Below are positions 26,001 through 32,772 of a stretch of DNA of 64,000 bases, piece by piece (position 1 is the stretch's first letter; the number at the start of each line of letters is the position of its first letter). The notes beneath the pieces are model-generated. The model did no database searches, was not told where the DNA came from, and was given only the letters and a program-made list of their open reading frames with translations. Both the position numbers and the translations under genes were made by a program. The DNA comes from Streptomyces sp. KMM 9044 (lineage in GTDB: Bacteria > Actinomycetota > Actinomycetes > Streptomycetales > Streptomycetaceae), in contig NZ_CP113910.1 in assembly GCF_024701375.2 (NCBI RefSeq), positions 1,178,001 through 1,242,000 on the forward strand, read 5' to 3'.

Positions 26001-26081
26001 CGTGTGCCGGTCGGCCGTCACGGCCGCCTCGCTCATGCGCCCTGTCACCGCCCGCCCGTCCCCGTCGCCTTCCATGCCCAC
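23025..26081 (-). CDS. SNF2-family DEAD/DEAH-box helicase
   Basis: Protein of about 1018 residues. The first 530 residues hold a variable N-terminal region (DUF3670-like by layout). The SNF2 motor follows: motif I DDMGLGKTVTLIALHLKRD (about 570), Ia VVCPASLLGNW, II VVADEAQHVKN (about 660), III ALTGTPVENNLSELWALLDW, V LKAAGTGLNLT and VI ATDRAYRIGQTQPVQVHR (about 950). It is predicted to translocate on double-stranded DNA using ATP. A second Met at 26036 (MSEAAVTADRH) is an equally good start. It is followed by the overlapping SWIM gene. There is no sign of a defence island around it. Confidence 0.9.
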   Translation of the reverse strand: MGMEGDGDGRAVTGRMSEAAVTADRHTAGTRTGAGDPATGAVTAEVISGISVGLAAVFLSSALPRDGRVAFYDPGGPGPAEAAPAGPEPAGPVAGGVGGPRSDESVPEPSAPALRTRLTVVRPHGDGVRQRTVGALSLSLDEALPLLVRARHAPAAHPATACWGAAALHALRLTARGRLLPGLTATGHDAWRAGPLEPDDVAHLRAVAAAMPFEGHAVALPGPGPLRLPQPEALVRAFLDAVADTLPRTPAAPYASGLPFAARTAQRLPGAHDWAAEVAAGMDAGVRVSLRLDLSAYDLFDGSGEGAGGTGARGAGAAVVQVHSLADPTLVADAAALWAGTADSAFGPRARVDAALAVRRAARVWPPLDRLSAQDVPDVLPLSEDELNDLLGVAATRLAAAGVAVHWPRDLAQDLTATAVVRPAPGSATDGSGFFESEDLLRFGWRIALGGDPLTEAEMDALAEAHRPVVRLRDQWVLVDPALVRKARKRELGLLDPVDALSVALTGTAEADGESVEAVPVGALAVLRDRLTAGVRPAEPPPGLDATLRDYQLRGLGWLDLMTSLGLGGCLADDMGLGKTVTLIALHLKRDRAEPTLVVCPASLLGNWQREIARFAPGVPVRRFHGPDRTLDGLTGGFVLTTYGTMRSAAPTLAAQRWGMVVADEAQHVKNPHSATAKALRTIPTPARVALTGTPVENNLSELWALLDWTTPGLLGPLTSFRARHARAVEAGEDEEAAERLSRLVRPFLLRRKKSDPGIVPELPPKTETDHPVPLTREQAALYEAVVRESMLAIETAQGMGRRGLVLKLLTALKQICDHPALYLKDEHARPGHTRAGGDRLVARSGKLALLDELLDTVLAEDGSALVFTQYVGMARLITAHLTERAVPVELLHGGTPVPGREHMVDRFQSGATPVLVLSLKAAGTGLNLTRAGHVVHFDRWWNPAVEEQATDRAYRIGQTQPVQVHRLITEGTIEDRIAGMLEAKRALADAILGSGESALTELTDRELSDLVSLRRAS

Positions 26082-26198
26082 CCGTGTCGTCCGCGCCTTC
26101 GTCTTCGACTCTACGGGCGGGCACTGACAATCGGTGCAGGCGGCCTGGCCCGGCCGGACCGGGCACCCCCGGTCACGGGACGGGAGCGGTGGTGCGGG

Positions 26199-26777
26199 TC
26201 AGGGAACCGTACGGGAGACGACGTACACCCTGGGGAAGCCCGGCTTGCCCTCGTTGACGACGACATCGTGCGTGGGCGCGGGGTTCTCCTGTTCGTTGAC
26301 GAGGCCGGACCAGATGCCGGGACGGTCGAACTTCCAGCCGGTGACCTCCCGGTCGCGTTCGCCGATGGTGATGCTGTCCGGCTCCAGGTCGTCCTGCTGG
26401 ACGCCCATGCCGGTGAGGAAGGCGCTCAGGCCGGCGTCGGTGGTCTCGAACTCGACGTACAGGCGGCTGGTCTTCCAGTTGTTCGTCTCGTAGGTGGCCA
26501 CCCACCAGGCGGGGTGCGGGACCGGCACCTGGTAGAGGCGGCGCTGCACCTTCGACGGCCAGCCCTGGGTCAGGCCGTTCGCCGAGTACCTGGCCTCCTT
26601 GTCCTTGCCGCTGGCCCGGCTCTGGTTCGCGGAGATCATCAGGTATCCGGCGGGAACGCCGATGAGCAGCACGATGATCAGGAGGGTGAGCGCCCTGCGG
26701 CGGATCATGTGCCCGCGGCCCTCGGGCGGCCGGGGTCCGCCGGAACGGTCGGACTGGTGGGAGGCGTCGCTCGTCAC
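26199..26777 (-). CDS. membrane-anchored protein downstream of the ROK kinase
   Basis: Protein of 192 residues; GTG start overlaps the kinase stop by 4 nt (GTGA). A hydrophilic N-tail rich in Ser/Pro/Arg precedes one membrane helix (RALTLLIIVLLIGVPAGYLMI, about residues 27-47). A soluble outer domain of about 140 residues follows (WWVATYETNNWKTSRLYVEFE, GVQQDDLEPDSITI). The topology suggests a domain outside the membrane. It is coupled to the sugar kinase, but its function is unknown and no family name is certain. Confidence 0.7.
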   Translation of the reverse strand: MTSDASHQSDRSGGPRPPEGRGHMIRRRALTLLIIVLLIGVPAGYLMISANQSRASGKDKEARYSANGLTQGWPSKVQRRLYQVPVPHPAWWVATYETNNWKTSRLYVEFETTDAGLSAFLTGMGVQQDDLEPDSITIGERDREVTGWKFDRPGIWSGLVNEQENPAPTHDVVVNEGKPGFPRVYVVSRTVP

Positions 26778-27958
26778 GGCGTCTCCTGGGTGGCTCGGCC
26801 GGCCTCCGTGTACCGCTCGTACCGCTCGTACCGCTCGACCCTGCGGCGCTTGGCACGGCGGAAGCGGCGGGCGACCAGGCGGGCGAGGTCGGCGGCGCCG
26901 ACCATGCCCGCCTCGGGACCGAGCTGAGCACGGACGATGTGGGCCTCGGGGCGGTAGCCGCGGCCGGTGAGCTGCCGTTTGAACGCCTCCCGCGCGGGGC
27001 CGATCAGCAGGTCGTCGGCGGCCGAGACCCCGCCGCCGATGACGAAGCAGGAGGGGTCGAGGGCGGCGGCGAGGTTGGCAATGCCGACGCCGAGCCACTG
27101 GCCGATGTCCTGGAGGAGCTCGATGCACATGGCGTCGCCCTCGCGGGCCAGATCGGTGATCATCGGGCCGCTGATCTCGGCGATGTTGCCCTTGACGTGC
27201 TCGACGATCCCGTAGGCGACCGGCGAGTCGGCGGCGGCCAGCTCGCGCGCCTCGCGGACCAGTGCGTTGCCGGAGCTGTACTGCTCCCAGCAGCCGCGGT
27301 TGCCGCAGGGGCAGCGGTGGCCGCCGGGGACGACCTGCATGTGGCCGAACTCGCCGGCGACTCCGTACTTGCCGCGCTGGACCTGGCCGTCCTGGAGGAT
27401 CGCGCCGCCGATGCCGGTGCCCAGCGTGATCATGACGAGGTGGTCCTCGCCGCGTCCCGCGCCGAAGCGCCACTCGGCCCAGGCGGCGGAGTTGGCGTCG
27501 TTGTCGACCAGGACGGGGACGGCGAGACGGCCGGCGAGACGGTCGCGCAGCGGCTCGTTGCGCCACGAGAGGTGGGGGGCGAACAGCACGCGGTTGCGGT
27601 CGGCGTCGACCCAGCCGGCCGCGCCGATGCCGACCGCGTGCACGTCGTGCCGGTCGGACAGGTCAAGCACCAGTTCGACGATGGTGTCCTCGACGACTTT
27701 CGGGCTCTTGGACTTGTCCGGGGTCTCCGTGCGGAGCCGCTCCAGGATGTTGCCGTCGGCGTCGACGACGCCCGCCATCACTTTCGTGCCACCGATGTCG
27801 ATGCCGACGGTCGGCACGCGCGGTGCCGTCAGGTGCGAGCGGCGTTCCCGGGTGCCGACCGTGCGGAGCACGGGAGCACGGCGGGAGCCGATCGGGGCGG
27901 CGCCCGCCCGGGCGGAACTCAGCGCCCTGGGGAGTGTGAGGTCGCGGTAGGTGCTCAT
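26774..27958 (-). CDS. ROK-family sugar kinase
   Basis: Cytoplasmic kinase of 394 residues, predicted to phosphorylate a hexose or related sugar with ATP. An N-terminal extension of about 45 residues precedes the ATP site VGIDIGGTKVMAGVVD. NDANSAAWAEWRFG is the sugar-binding block with the catalytic Asp. LGTGIGGAI and the zinc-binding HRCPCGNRGCWEQY (about 212-225) complete the ROK signature. There is no helix-turn-helix, so it is a kinase rather than a ROK repressor. The C-terminus carries a short tandem RYERYERY encoded by a 9-bp repeat. ATG at 27958 is chosen; the frame upstream lacks protein-like sequence. A GntR operator-like palindrome lies 200 bp upstream. Confidence 0.85.
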   Translation of the reverse strand: MSTYRDLTLPRALSSARAGAAPIGSRRAPVLRTVGTRERRSHLTAPRVPTVGIDIGGTKVMAGVVDADGNILERLRTETPDKSKSPKVVEDTIVELVLDLSDRHDVHAVGIGAAGWVDADRNRVLFAPHLSWRNEPLRDRLAGRLAVPVLVDNDANSAAWAEWRFGAGRGEDHLVMITLGTGIGGAILQDGQVQRGKYGVAGEFGHMQVVPGGHRCPCGNRGCWEQYSSGNALVREARELAAADSPVAYGIVEHVKGNIAEISGPMITDLAREGDAMCIELLQDIGQWLGVGIANLAAALDPSCFVIGGGVSAADDLLIGPAREAFKRQLTGRGYRPEAHIVRAQLGPEAGMVGAADLARLVARRFRRAKRRRVERYERYERYTEAGRATQETP

Positions 27959-28161
27959 CGTCGCCGATTCTGCCTCACCGTGCCCCTGGGCAGCGTACCC
28001 GGGAGCAAAGGGACCGCGTGACGCGCGCTGCCTCCGGGACGCTCCCGGCTGCTTCCCGGTGGCCCTCGGACGGCCTCCCGGCGGTTTCCCGGCGGTTTCC
28101 GAACGACTGCGCGCGCCGAAACAACTCTCGCATTTCGACACCTCGTCCCACGATCCGGTCA

Positions 28162-28177
28162 CATTGTCCGGACAATG
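28162..28177. promoter_or_regulatory. palindromic operator upstream of the ROK kinase
   Basis: CATTGTCCGGACAATG is a perfect 16-bp palindrome in the promoter region of the kinase gene. Its core TTGTCCGGACA is repeated at 29077 between the GntR gene and the dehydrogenase, so it is probably the binding site of that GntR regulator. Confidence 0.7.
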
Positions 28178-28262
28178 CGATGAAGATCACCCCAAGTCGC
28201 CCACACCACCCGGGCTTCACCGGAACTCCCGGCCCCGGCCCCGGCCCCCGGCGCCGGGGGCG

Positions 28263-29027
28263 TCACGACCGTACGAGCAGTTGGAACTCGAACGAGTAGC
28301 GGTCGGGCCGGTAGGTGTGGGTGCCGAACTCCACGGCGCGGCCGGTGTCGTCGAAGGTCACGCGCTGCATGGTGAGGAGCGGGGCGCCCCGCTCCTCACC
28401 GAGCCGCTCGGCCTCGGTGGCCCCGGCGGCGCGGGCGCCGATGGTCTGGCGGGCGCTGTGCAGGGTGATCCCGGCCGCCCTCATCAGCCGGTACAGGCCG
28501 GTGGCCTCCAGCTGCCGGGTGTCCAGATCCAGCAGCCCCGGGGGCAGGTAGTTGCCCAGGTACGCCATCGGCTCCCCGTGCGCGAGCCGTAGCCGCTCGA
28601 TGCGGTGCACCTCGCCCGCCTCGGCCACCCCGAGGGCCGCGGCGACCTCGGGAGGCGCCGGGACGACCGTGTTGACCAGGACTTTCGTGGCGGGGCGATG
28701 GCCGGCCGCCTCGAGGTCGTCGTAGAGGCTGCTGAGTTCCAGGGGCCGCTTGACCTGGCTGTGCACCACCTGGGTGCCGACTCCGCGCCGCCGTACGAGC
28801 AGGCCCTTGTCGACGAGGGACTGGATGGCCTGGCGGACGGTGGGCCGGGACAGGCCGAGGCGCCCGGCCAGCTCGATCTCGTTGCCCAGCAGGCTCCCGG
28901 GGGTCAGCCTGCCGTGCTCGATGGCGGCCTCCAGTTGTCGGGACAGCTGGAAGTACAGCGGTACGGGGGAGCCGCGGTCCACGCTCAGCTCCAGCTGTAC
29001 GGTCGGGTCCACTCCTGGTTTGGGCAC
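28263..29027 (-). CDS. GntR-family regulator, HutC type with UTRA domain
   Basis: Protein of 254 residues. The winged helix spans about residues 20-90 (PLYFQLSRQLEAAIEHGRL, LAGRLGLSRPTVRQAIQSL, GVGTQVVHS). The UTRA ligand-binding domain spans 110-250 (HRIERLRLAHGEPMAYLGNY, LLTMQRVTFDDTGRAVEFG, YRPDRYSFEFQL). GTG start. It is divergent from the Gfo/Idh/MocA dehydrogenase and sits between it and the ROK kinase. With two TTGTCCGGACA-type sites in the flanking promoters it most likely controls this sugar-related cluster and itself. Confidence 0.85.
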   Translation of the reverse strand: MPKPGVDPTVQLELSVDRGSPVPLYFQLSRQLEAAIEHGRLTPGSLLGNEIELAGRLGLSRPTVRQAIQSLVDKGLLVRRRGVGTQVVHSQVKRPLELSSLYDDLEAAGHRPATKVLVNTVVPAPPEVAAALGVAEAGEVHRIERLRLAHGEPMAYLGNYLPPGLLDLDTRQLEATGLYRLMRAAGITLHSARQTIGARAAGATEAERLGEERGAPLLTMQRVTFDDTGRAVEFGTHTYRPDRYSFEFQLLVRS

Positions 29028-29076
29028 GGCCCGAGCGTAGTCCCGTGCGTGGTAGACGGGAAGTAGTGTAGTTCGG

Positions 29077-29088
29077 TTGTCCGGACAT
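29077..29088. promoter_or_regulatory. operator in the divergent GntR/dehydrogenase promoter
   Basis: TTGTCCGGACAT, with perfect inner palindrome TGTCCGGACA, matches the core of the 28162 palindrome. It lies 40 bp before the dehydrogenase start and 50 bp before the GntR start. Confidence 0.7.
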
Positions 29089-29128
29089 ACGGATTGACAG
29101 GGAGGGACGCGGGCCGCAGGTTGTTCCC

Positions 29129-30151
29129 ATGCGCATCGGGGTCATCGGTACGGGCCGTATCGGCACCATTCACGCCCACACACTCAGCAGGCATCGCGAC
29201 GTGGGATCCCTGATCCTCACGGACGCCGACCCGGCTCGGGCACAGGCTCTCGCACACCGGCTGGGTGAGACGGCGGCGCCCGGGGTGGACGAGATCTACA
29301 CCTGGGGGGTGGACGCCCTGGTGATCACCACGGCCACGTCCGCCCACGCCGAACTCATCGGCCGGGCAGCCCGCTCCGGGCTGCCGGTGTTCTGCGAGAA
29401 GCCCATCGCCCTCGACCTCGCGGGCACGTTGCAGGCGGTCGCGGAGGTGGAGGCGGCCGGGACGGTCCTGCAGATGGGCTTCCAGCGCCGGTTCGACCCC
29501 GGCTACACGGGCGCGCGTGAGGCGGTGCGTTCGGGCCGGCTCGGCCGGCTGCACACCGTACGGGCGATGAGCAGTGACCCGGAGCCGCCGCCGGCCGGGT
29601 ATCTGCCGCAGTCCGGCGGGCTGTACCGGGACACGCTGATCCACGACTTCGACATCGTGCGCTGGGTGACCGGCCGGGAGATCGTGGACGTCTATGCCGC
29701 CGGGTCCGACGCGGGTCCCGCGATGTTCCGCGAGGCGGACGACGTGGACACCGGCGCGGCGCTCCTCACCCTCGAGGACGGCACGCTCGCCGTCCTCACC
29801 GCGACGCGGATGAACGGCGCGGGCTACGACGTGCGCATGGAGCTCGCCGGGGAGCGGGACCAGATCGTGGTCGGCCTGGACGACCGCACTCCGATCGCGT
29901 CCACCGAACCGACCGGGCCGCCGGCCGCGGACAAGCCGTGGACGGGCTTCCTGGAACGTTTCGGGCCCGCGTACGAGGCGGAACTGAACGGGTTCGTCGA
30001 GGTGGTGCGGGGCGAGCGGGCCAATCCCTGCGACGGACGCGAGGCCCTCCAGGCACTGCGCGTCGCAGAGGCGTGCGAGCTGTCCCGGCGGGAGCGCAGA
30101 CCGGTGCGGCTGATGGAGATCGCGGGCAGGACGGCGTCTGCCTACGGGTGA
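29129..30151 (+). CDS. Gfo/Idh/MocA-family NAD(P)-dependent dehydrogenase
   Basis: Oxidoreductase of 340 residues, related to inositol 2-dehydrogenase and glucose-fructose oxidoreductase. The Rossmann motif GVIGTGRIGTIHA opens the protein. The catalytic and substrate-binding EKP motif is in PVFCEKPIALD. The C-terminal domain has FQRRFDPGY and a catalytic pair in GGLYRDTLIHDFDIVRW. The substrate is probably a sugar or cyclitol. It is the only plus-strand gene of this cluster; the operator palindrome 40 bp upstream suggests GntR control. Confidence 0.9.
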   Translation: MRIGVIGTGRIGTIHAHTLSRHRDVGSLILTDADPARAQALAHRLGETAAPGVDEIYTWGVDALVITTATSAHAELIGRAARSGLPVFCEKPIALDLAGTLQAVAEVEAAGTVLQMGFQRRFDPGYTGAREAVRSGRLGRLHTVRAMSSDPEPPPAGYLPQSGGLYRDTLIHDFDIVRWVTGREIVDVYAAGSDAGPAMFREADDVDTGAALLTLEDGTLAVLTATRMNGAGYDVRMELAGERDQIVVGLDDRTPIASTEPTGPPAADKPWTGFLERFGPAYEAELNGFVEVVRGERANPCDGREALQALRVAEACELSRRERRPVRLMEIAGRTASAYG

Positions 30152-30294
30152 GTGTGGGCCCGCGGGCGCCGGACGACGGGCCCGGGTGCTCAGGATGCGG
30201 AGACCGGCAGGACCGTGCCCTGGGCGGCCGCGGGCTTTCGGCGTGCTCCGCGCGCGAATGAACTCTTTCTCGTCACCCTCGCGCCCGGTGGCCG

Positions 30295-30522
30295 ATGCGC
30301 GCGAGCACGGCGATCGTCCTGCGTACGAGGAACCGCCGGAGATTCCCGGCGCGCTTGCCTGCCGCGGGTGCCGCCTGCCTGGTGACCGGGTTCACCGCCT
30401 TGGACATGGGCCTGGTGCGGCGGCCGGGGTTCCTGGACGGCCTCGGGATCTGCGCCGGCATCACCCTGCTCGTTCGGGGCTTCGCCCTGTTCGCCGTGGC
30501 GGAGAGCCGGAAGTGCGGCTGA
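30295..30522 (+). CDS. small membrane protein, hypothetical
   Basis: Possible protein of 75 residues with a basic N-terminus (RTRNRRRF) and two hydrophobic segments (PAAGAACLVTGFTALDMG and LDGLGICAGITLLVRGFALFAV). Hydrophobic segments with a positive-inside start argue for a real gene, but no ribosome-binding site is clear and no family is recognised. It converges on the FHA-flavoprotein gene. Confidence 0.4.
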   Translation: MRASTAIVLRTRNRRRFPARLPAAGAACLVTGFTALDMGLVRRPGFLDGLGICAGITLLVRGFALFAVAESRKCG

Positions 30523-30615
30523 GGACGGCACGTGAGGGCTCCGGGGAGCCCGGCGGCACCGCGTCTGGCCGACCGGGTGCCTGGGCGGGCACCGGGTCGT
30601 CGTGGGACGCGGACG

Positions 30616-32577
30616 TCAGGCCGGGTTGAAGGTCGTCTGCTGAGGGCCGGAATCGGGGCCGAGAGTCCGTGGGTCCGTGGGGCGGGCGACATAGACGGGA
30701 GCGTCCGACTGGTAGAAGAGGTCGATGTCGACCTCCTCGCCGCCGACGATCAGCGTGTCCCACGCGCCGCTTTCCTGAAGTGTCCGCAGGGTCGTCGGCG
30801 CGAGCGTGGCGAGGTGGTCGCGCAGTTCCCGGTCGGCGGGCATGCCGGGGAGGCGGGGTGCGAGACGCTCACGTATCGCGCGCATCCGCTCGAACAGTGC
30901 CTCCAGGTCGGGCCGCTCCGCCTCGGGACCGACGGCCGGCACCCGGGCAGGGCCCCGGACCGGGTCCTGCTCCATGCTGCGGGCGATGATGTCCTTGATG
31001 GCGCGGGTGACACCTGTTTCGTCGGTGGCGACCATGGCGTTCCACGCACGGCTCTTGTGCCGGTACTGCAGCATGGACATCGCGGCCTCGTGCCGGATGA
31101 AGTCGGCGTCACGCAGAGGCCGTCCCCGCCACGTCTGGCCGAGCGAGCGGGCGAGGGACACCGCGGAGGCCAGACCGCTGTTGAGGCCGCGCCCCGGCCA
31201 GAAGTGAATGGCGTTGGCCGCGTCGCCCAGCAGGAAGCCGTAGGTTCCCGGGCTCGTCGCGGTGGAGCGGCTGAGCTGCGCCGTGAACCGGGGGCGCTGC
31301 ACCATGTCCAGCCGGAACGAGGTGATCGCGCTGAGGTCGTCCTCGGCCACGCCGAACAGCCTGAGGCCCTCCTGGATCCGCTTCCACAGGGGTGAGCCGC
31401 GCAACAGGGCGGGCAGGAAGAGGGTGCCGTGGGTGGGGCAGACGAACTCGTTGTCCTCGTGGCGGCTCATCACGCAGGGGCGTGCGGCGATGCACTCCTC
31501 GAAGACCTGGCGGACGGGATCGATACCGATGACGGCCTTGGCCTCCTCACGGGTGAGCCTCATGTTCAGGAAGCCCTCGCCACGCAGGGAGTTGAGCAGG
31601 AACCTGTTCTGCGACACGGTCAGCAGGACGCTCATCTGATCCGTGAGCGGCGACTTGACCCGCAGCCCCAGCACCACGTCCTGGAGGTGCTCGCCATCGA
31701 GGGAGTAGATGGAGGCGTCGGCTGCGCCGAAGCGGTCGCCGTAGTGCTCGCGCGTGCGGGACCGTCCGCCCTCGCAGATCACCAGGACGTGTTCCTGGGT
31801 GAGCCGGCTCTCGTGCTCCGACGGGTCGAAGCGCTTGGGCACGAGCCGGATGGCGGCCTTGCTGTTGGCCAGGTCCAGCAGCCGGTCCTCGACGTAGGCG
31901 ATCCGGATGTTGCGGGGAGGCCTGCCGCCGACGGAGTCCGGCCCGACGGGCCACATCTCGGAGAAGTGGGCCGCGTCGGAGAACAGCGCGGCCTGTATCT
32001 CCTCCGTCAGCGCGAGGTACTGCCGGCTCTGGACGGTCACGACCTGCTGGCGGCGGACGTTTCCGTGGGTCTCGTCCTTCCAGGCCACCTCGGAGCCGGT
32101 CCTGGTCCACCGTCCCTCGTAGACGGTGATCGACACGCGCCCCGCCAGCGCGTTCTCCAGCATCAGGGCGAAGGCGAGGCCGACCGGACCCCCGCCGGCG
32201 ACCGTGACGCGGAGGCCGGCGGGGTCAGCAGGGGCCGCGGCGCGCGGAATGTCGAGCTGGGAGAGGTCCATGACCGTCTCCAGGGCTTCCTGCGTCTCGA
32301 ACGCGAAGGTCTCGTCACCGATCCGGATGACGTCGCCGTGCTCCAGCACGTGCCGTGTGACGCGCCGGTCGTTGACATAGGTGCCGTTCCTGCTGTTGTG
32401 GTCGTGGAGGACGAACGCGTCACCCTCCGCGACGATCTCGGCGTGCAGGCGGGAGGCTCGGGTGCTGACGATGATCACGTCGTTGTCGCTCTTGCGCCCG
32501 AACCGCAGGGAAGCGGCGCCCAGCACCACACTCTGACCGCTGAAGGGACCCGTGCGTCCCACGATGACCGACGACAC
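30616..32577 (-). CDS. FHA domain fused to a flavin-dependent monooxygenase-like protein
   Basis: Protein of 653 residues. Residues 1-95 are a forkhead-associated domain (LRFGRKSDNDV, ASRLHAEI, HNSRNGTYVND), which binds phosphothreonine. From about 120 a flavoprotein follows: the FAD P-loop VTVAGGGPVGLAFALMLENA (GGGPVG at 128-133) and the second FAD motif YGFLLGDAANAIHFWPGRG (about 450), as in aromatic hydroxylases and MICAL-like enzymes. The last 100 residues are helical with no assignment. The gene lies downstream of, and in the same direction as, a Ser/Thr kinase, which could phosphorylate its partner or the FHA ligand. Substrate unknown. The FHA-FAD fusion is unusual. Confidence 0.8.
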   Translation of the reverse strand: MSSVIVGRTGPFSGQSVVLGAASLRFGRKSDNDVIIVSTRASRLHAEIVAEGDAFVLHDHNSRNGTYVNDRRVTRHVLEHGDVIRIGDETFAFETQEALETVMDLSQLDIPRAAAPADPAGLRVTVAGGGPVGLAFALMLENALAGRVSITVYEGRWTRTGSEVAWKDETHGNVRRQQVVTVQSRQYLALTEEIQAALFSDAAHFSEMWPVGPDSVGGRPPRNIRIAYVEDRLLDLANSKAAIRLVPKRFDPSEHESRLTQEHVLVICEGGRSRTREHYGDRFGAADASIYSLDGEHLQDVVLGLRVKSPLTDQMSVLLTVSQNRFLLNSLRGEGFLNMRLTREEAKAVIGIDPVRQVFEECIAARPCVMSRHEDNEFVCPTHGTLFLPALLRGSPLWKRIQEGLRLFGVAEDDLSAITSFRLDMVQRPRFTAQLSRSTATSPGTYGFLLGDAANAIHFWPGRGLNSGLASAVSLARSLGQTWRGRPLRDADFIRHEAAMSMLQYRHKSRAWNAMVATDETGVTRAIKDIIARSMEQDPVRGPARVPAVGPEAERPDLEALFERMRAIRERLAPRLPGMPADRELRDHLATLAPTTLRTLQESGAWDTLIVGGEEVDIDLFYQSDAPVYVARPTDPRTLGPDSGPQQTTFNPA

Positions 32578-32772
32578 TTCATACTCCTAGCAGACATGCC
32601 TCGATGCCGGACGGGACCGCGTCGTGCGATTGGTCCGGTACGAGGGCCGGATGACGCGAAACCAAGACGGAATCCGGAGCCGATCGGTCACCGGATTCCT
32701 GGCTCCGGACCGGATCGGACCGGTCGGAGGAGGACCGCGCGCCGGACGACTCGTGGCGCACCGCCCTGGCCG

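Noticed and set aside
20743-26081. SNF2 helicase plus SWIM protein as a phage-defence system
   Set aside because: No methylase, nuclease or other defence partner is adjacent, and the pair is common in Streptomyces chromosomes near sugar-metabolism genes.
23184-26927. Plus-strand open frame of over 1200 codons opposite the SNF2 helicase and ROK kinase
   Set aside because: High GC removes stop codons from the antisense frame. It shows no domains and runs across two real genes.
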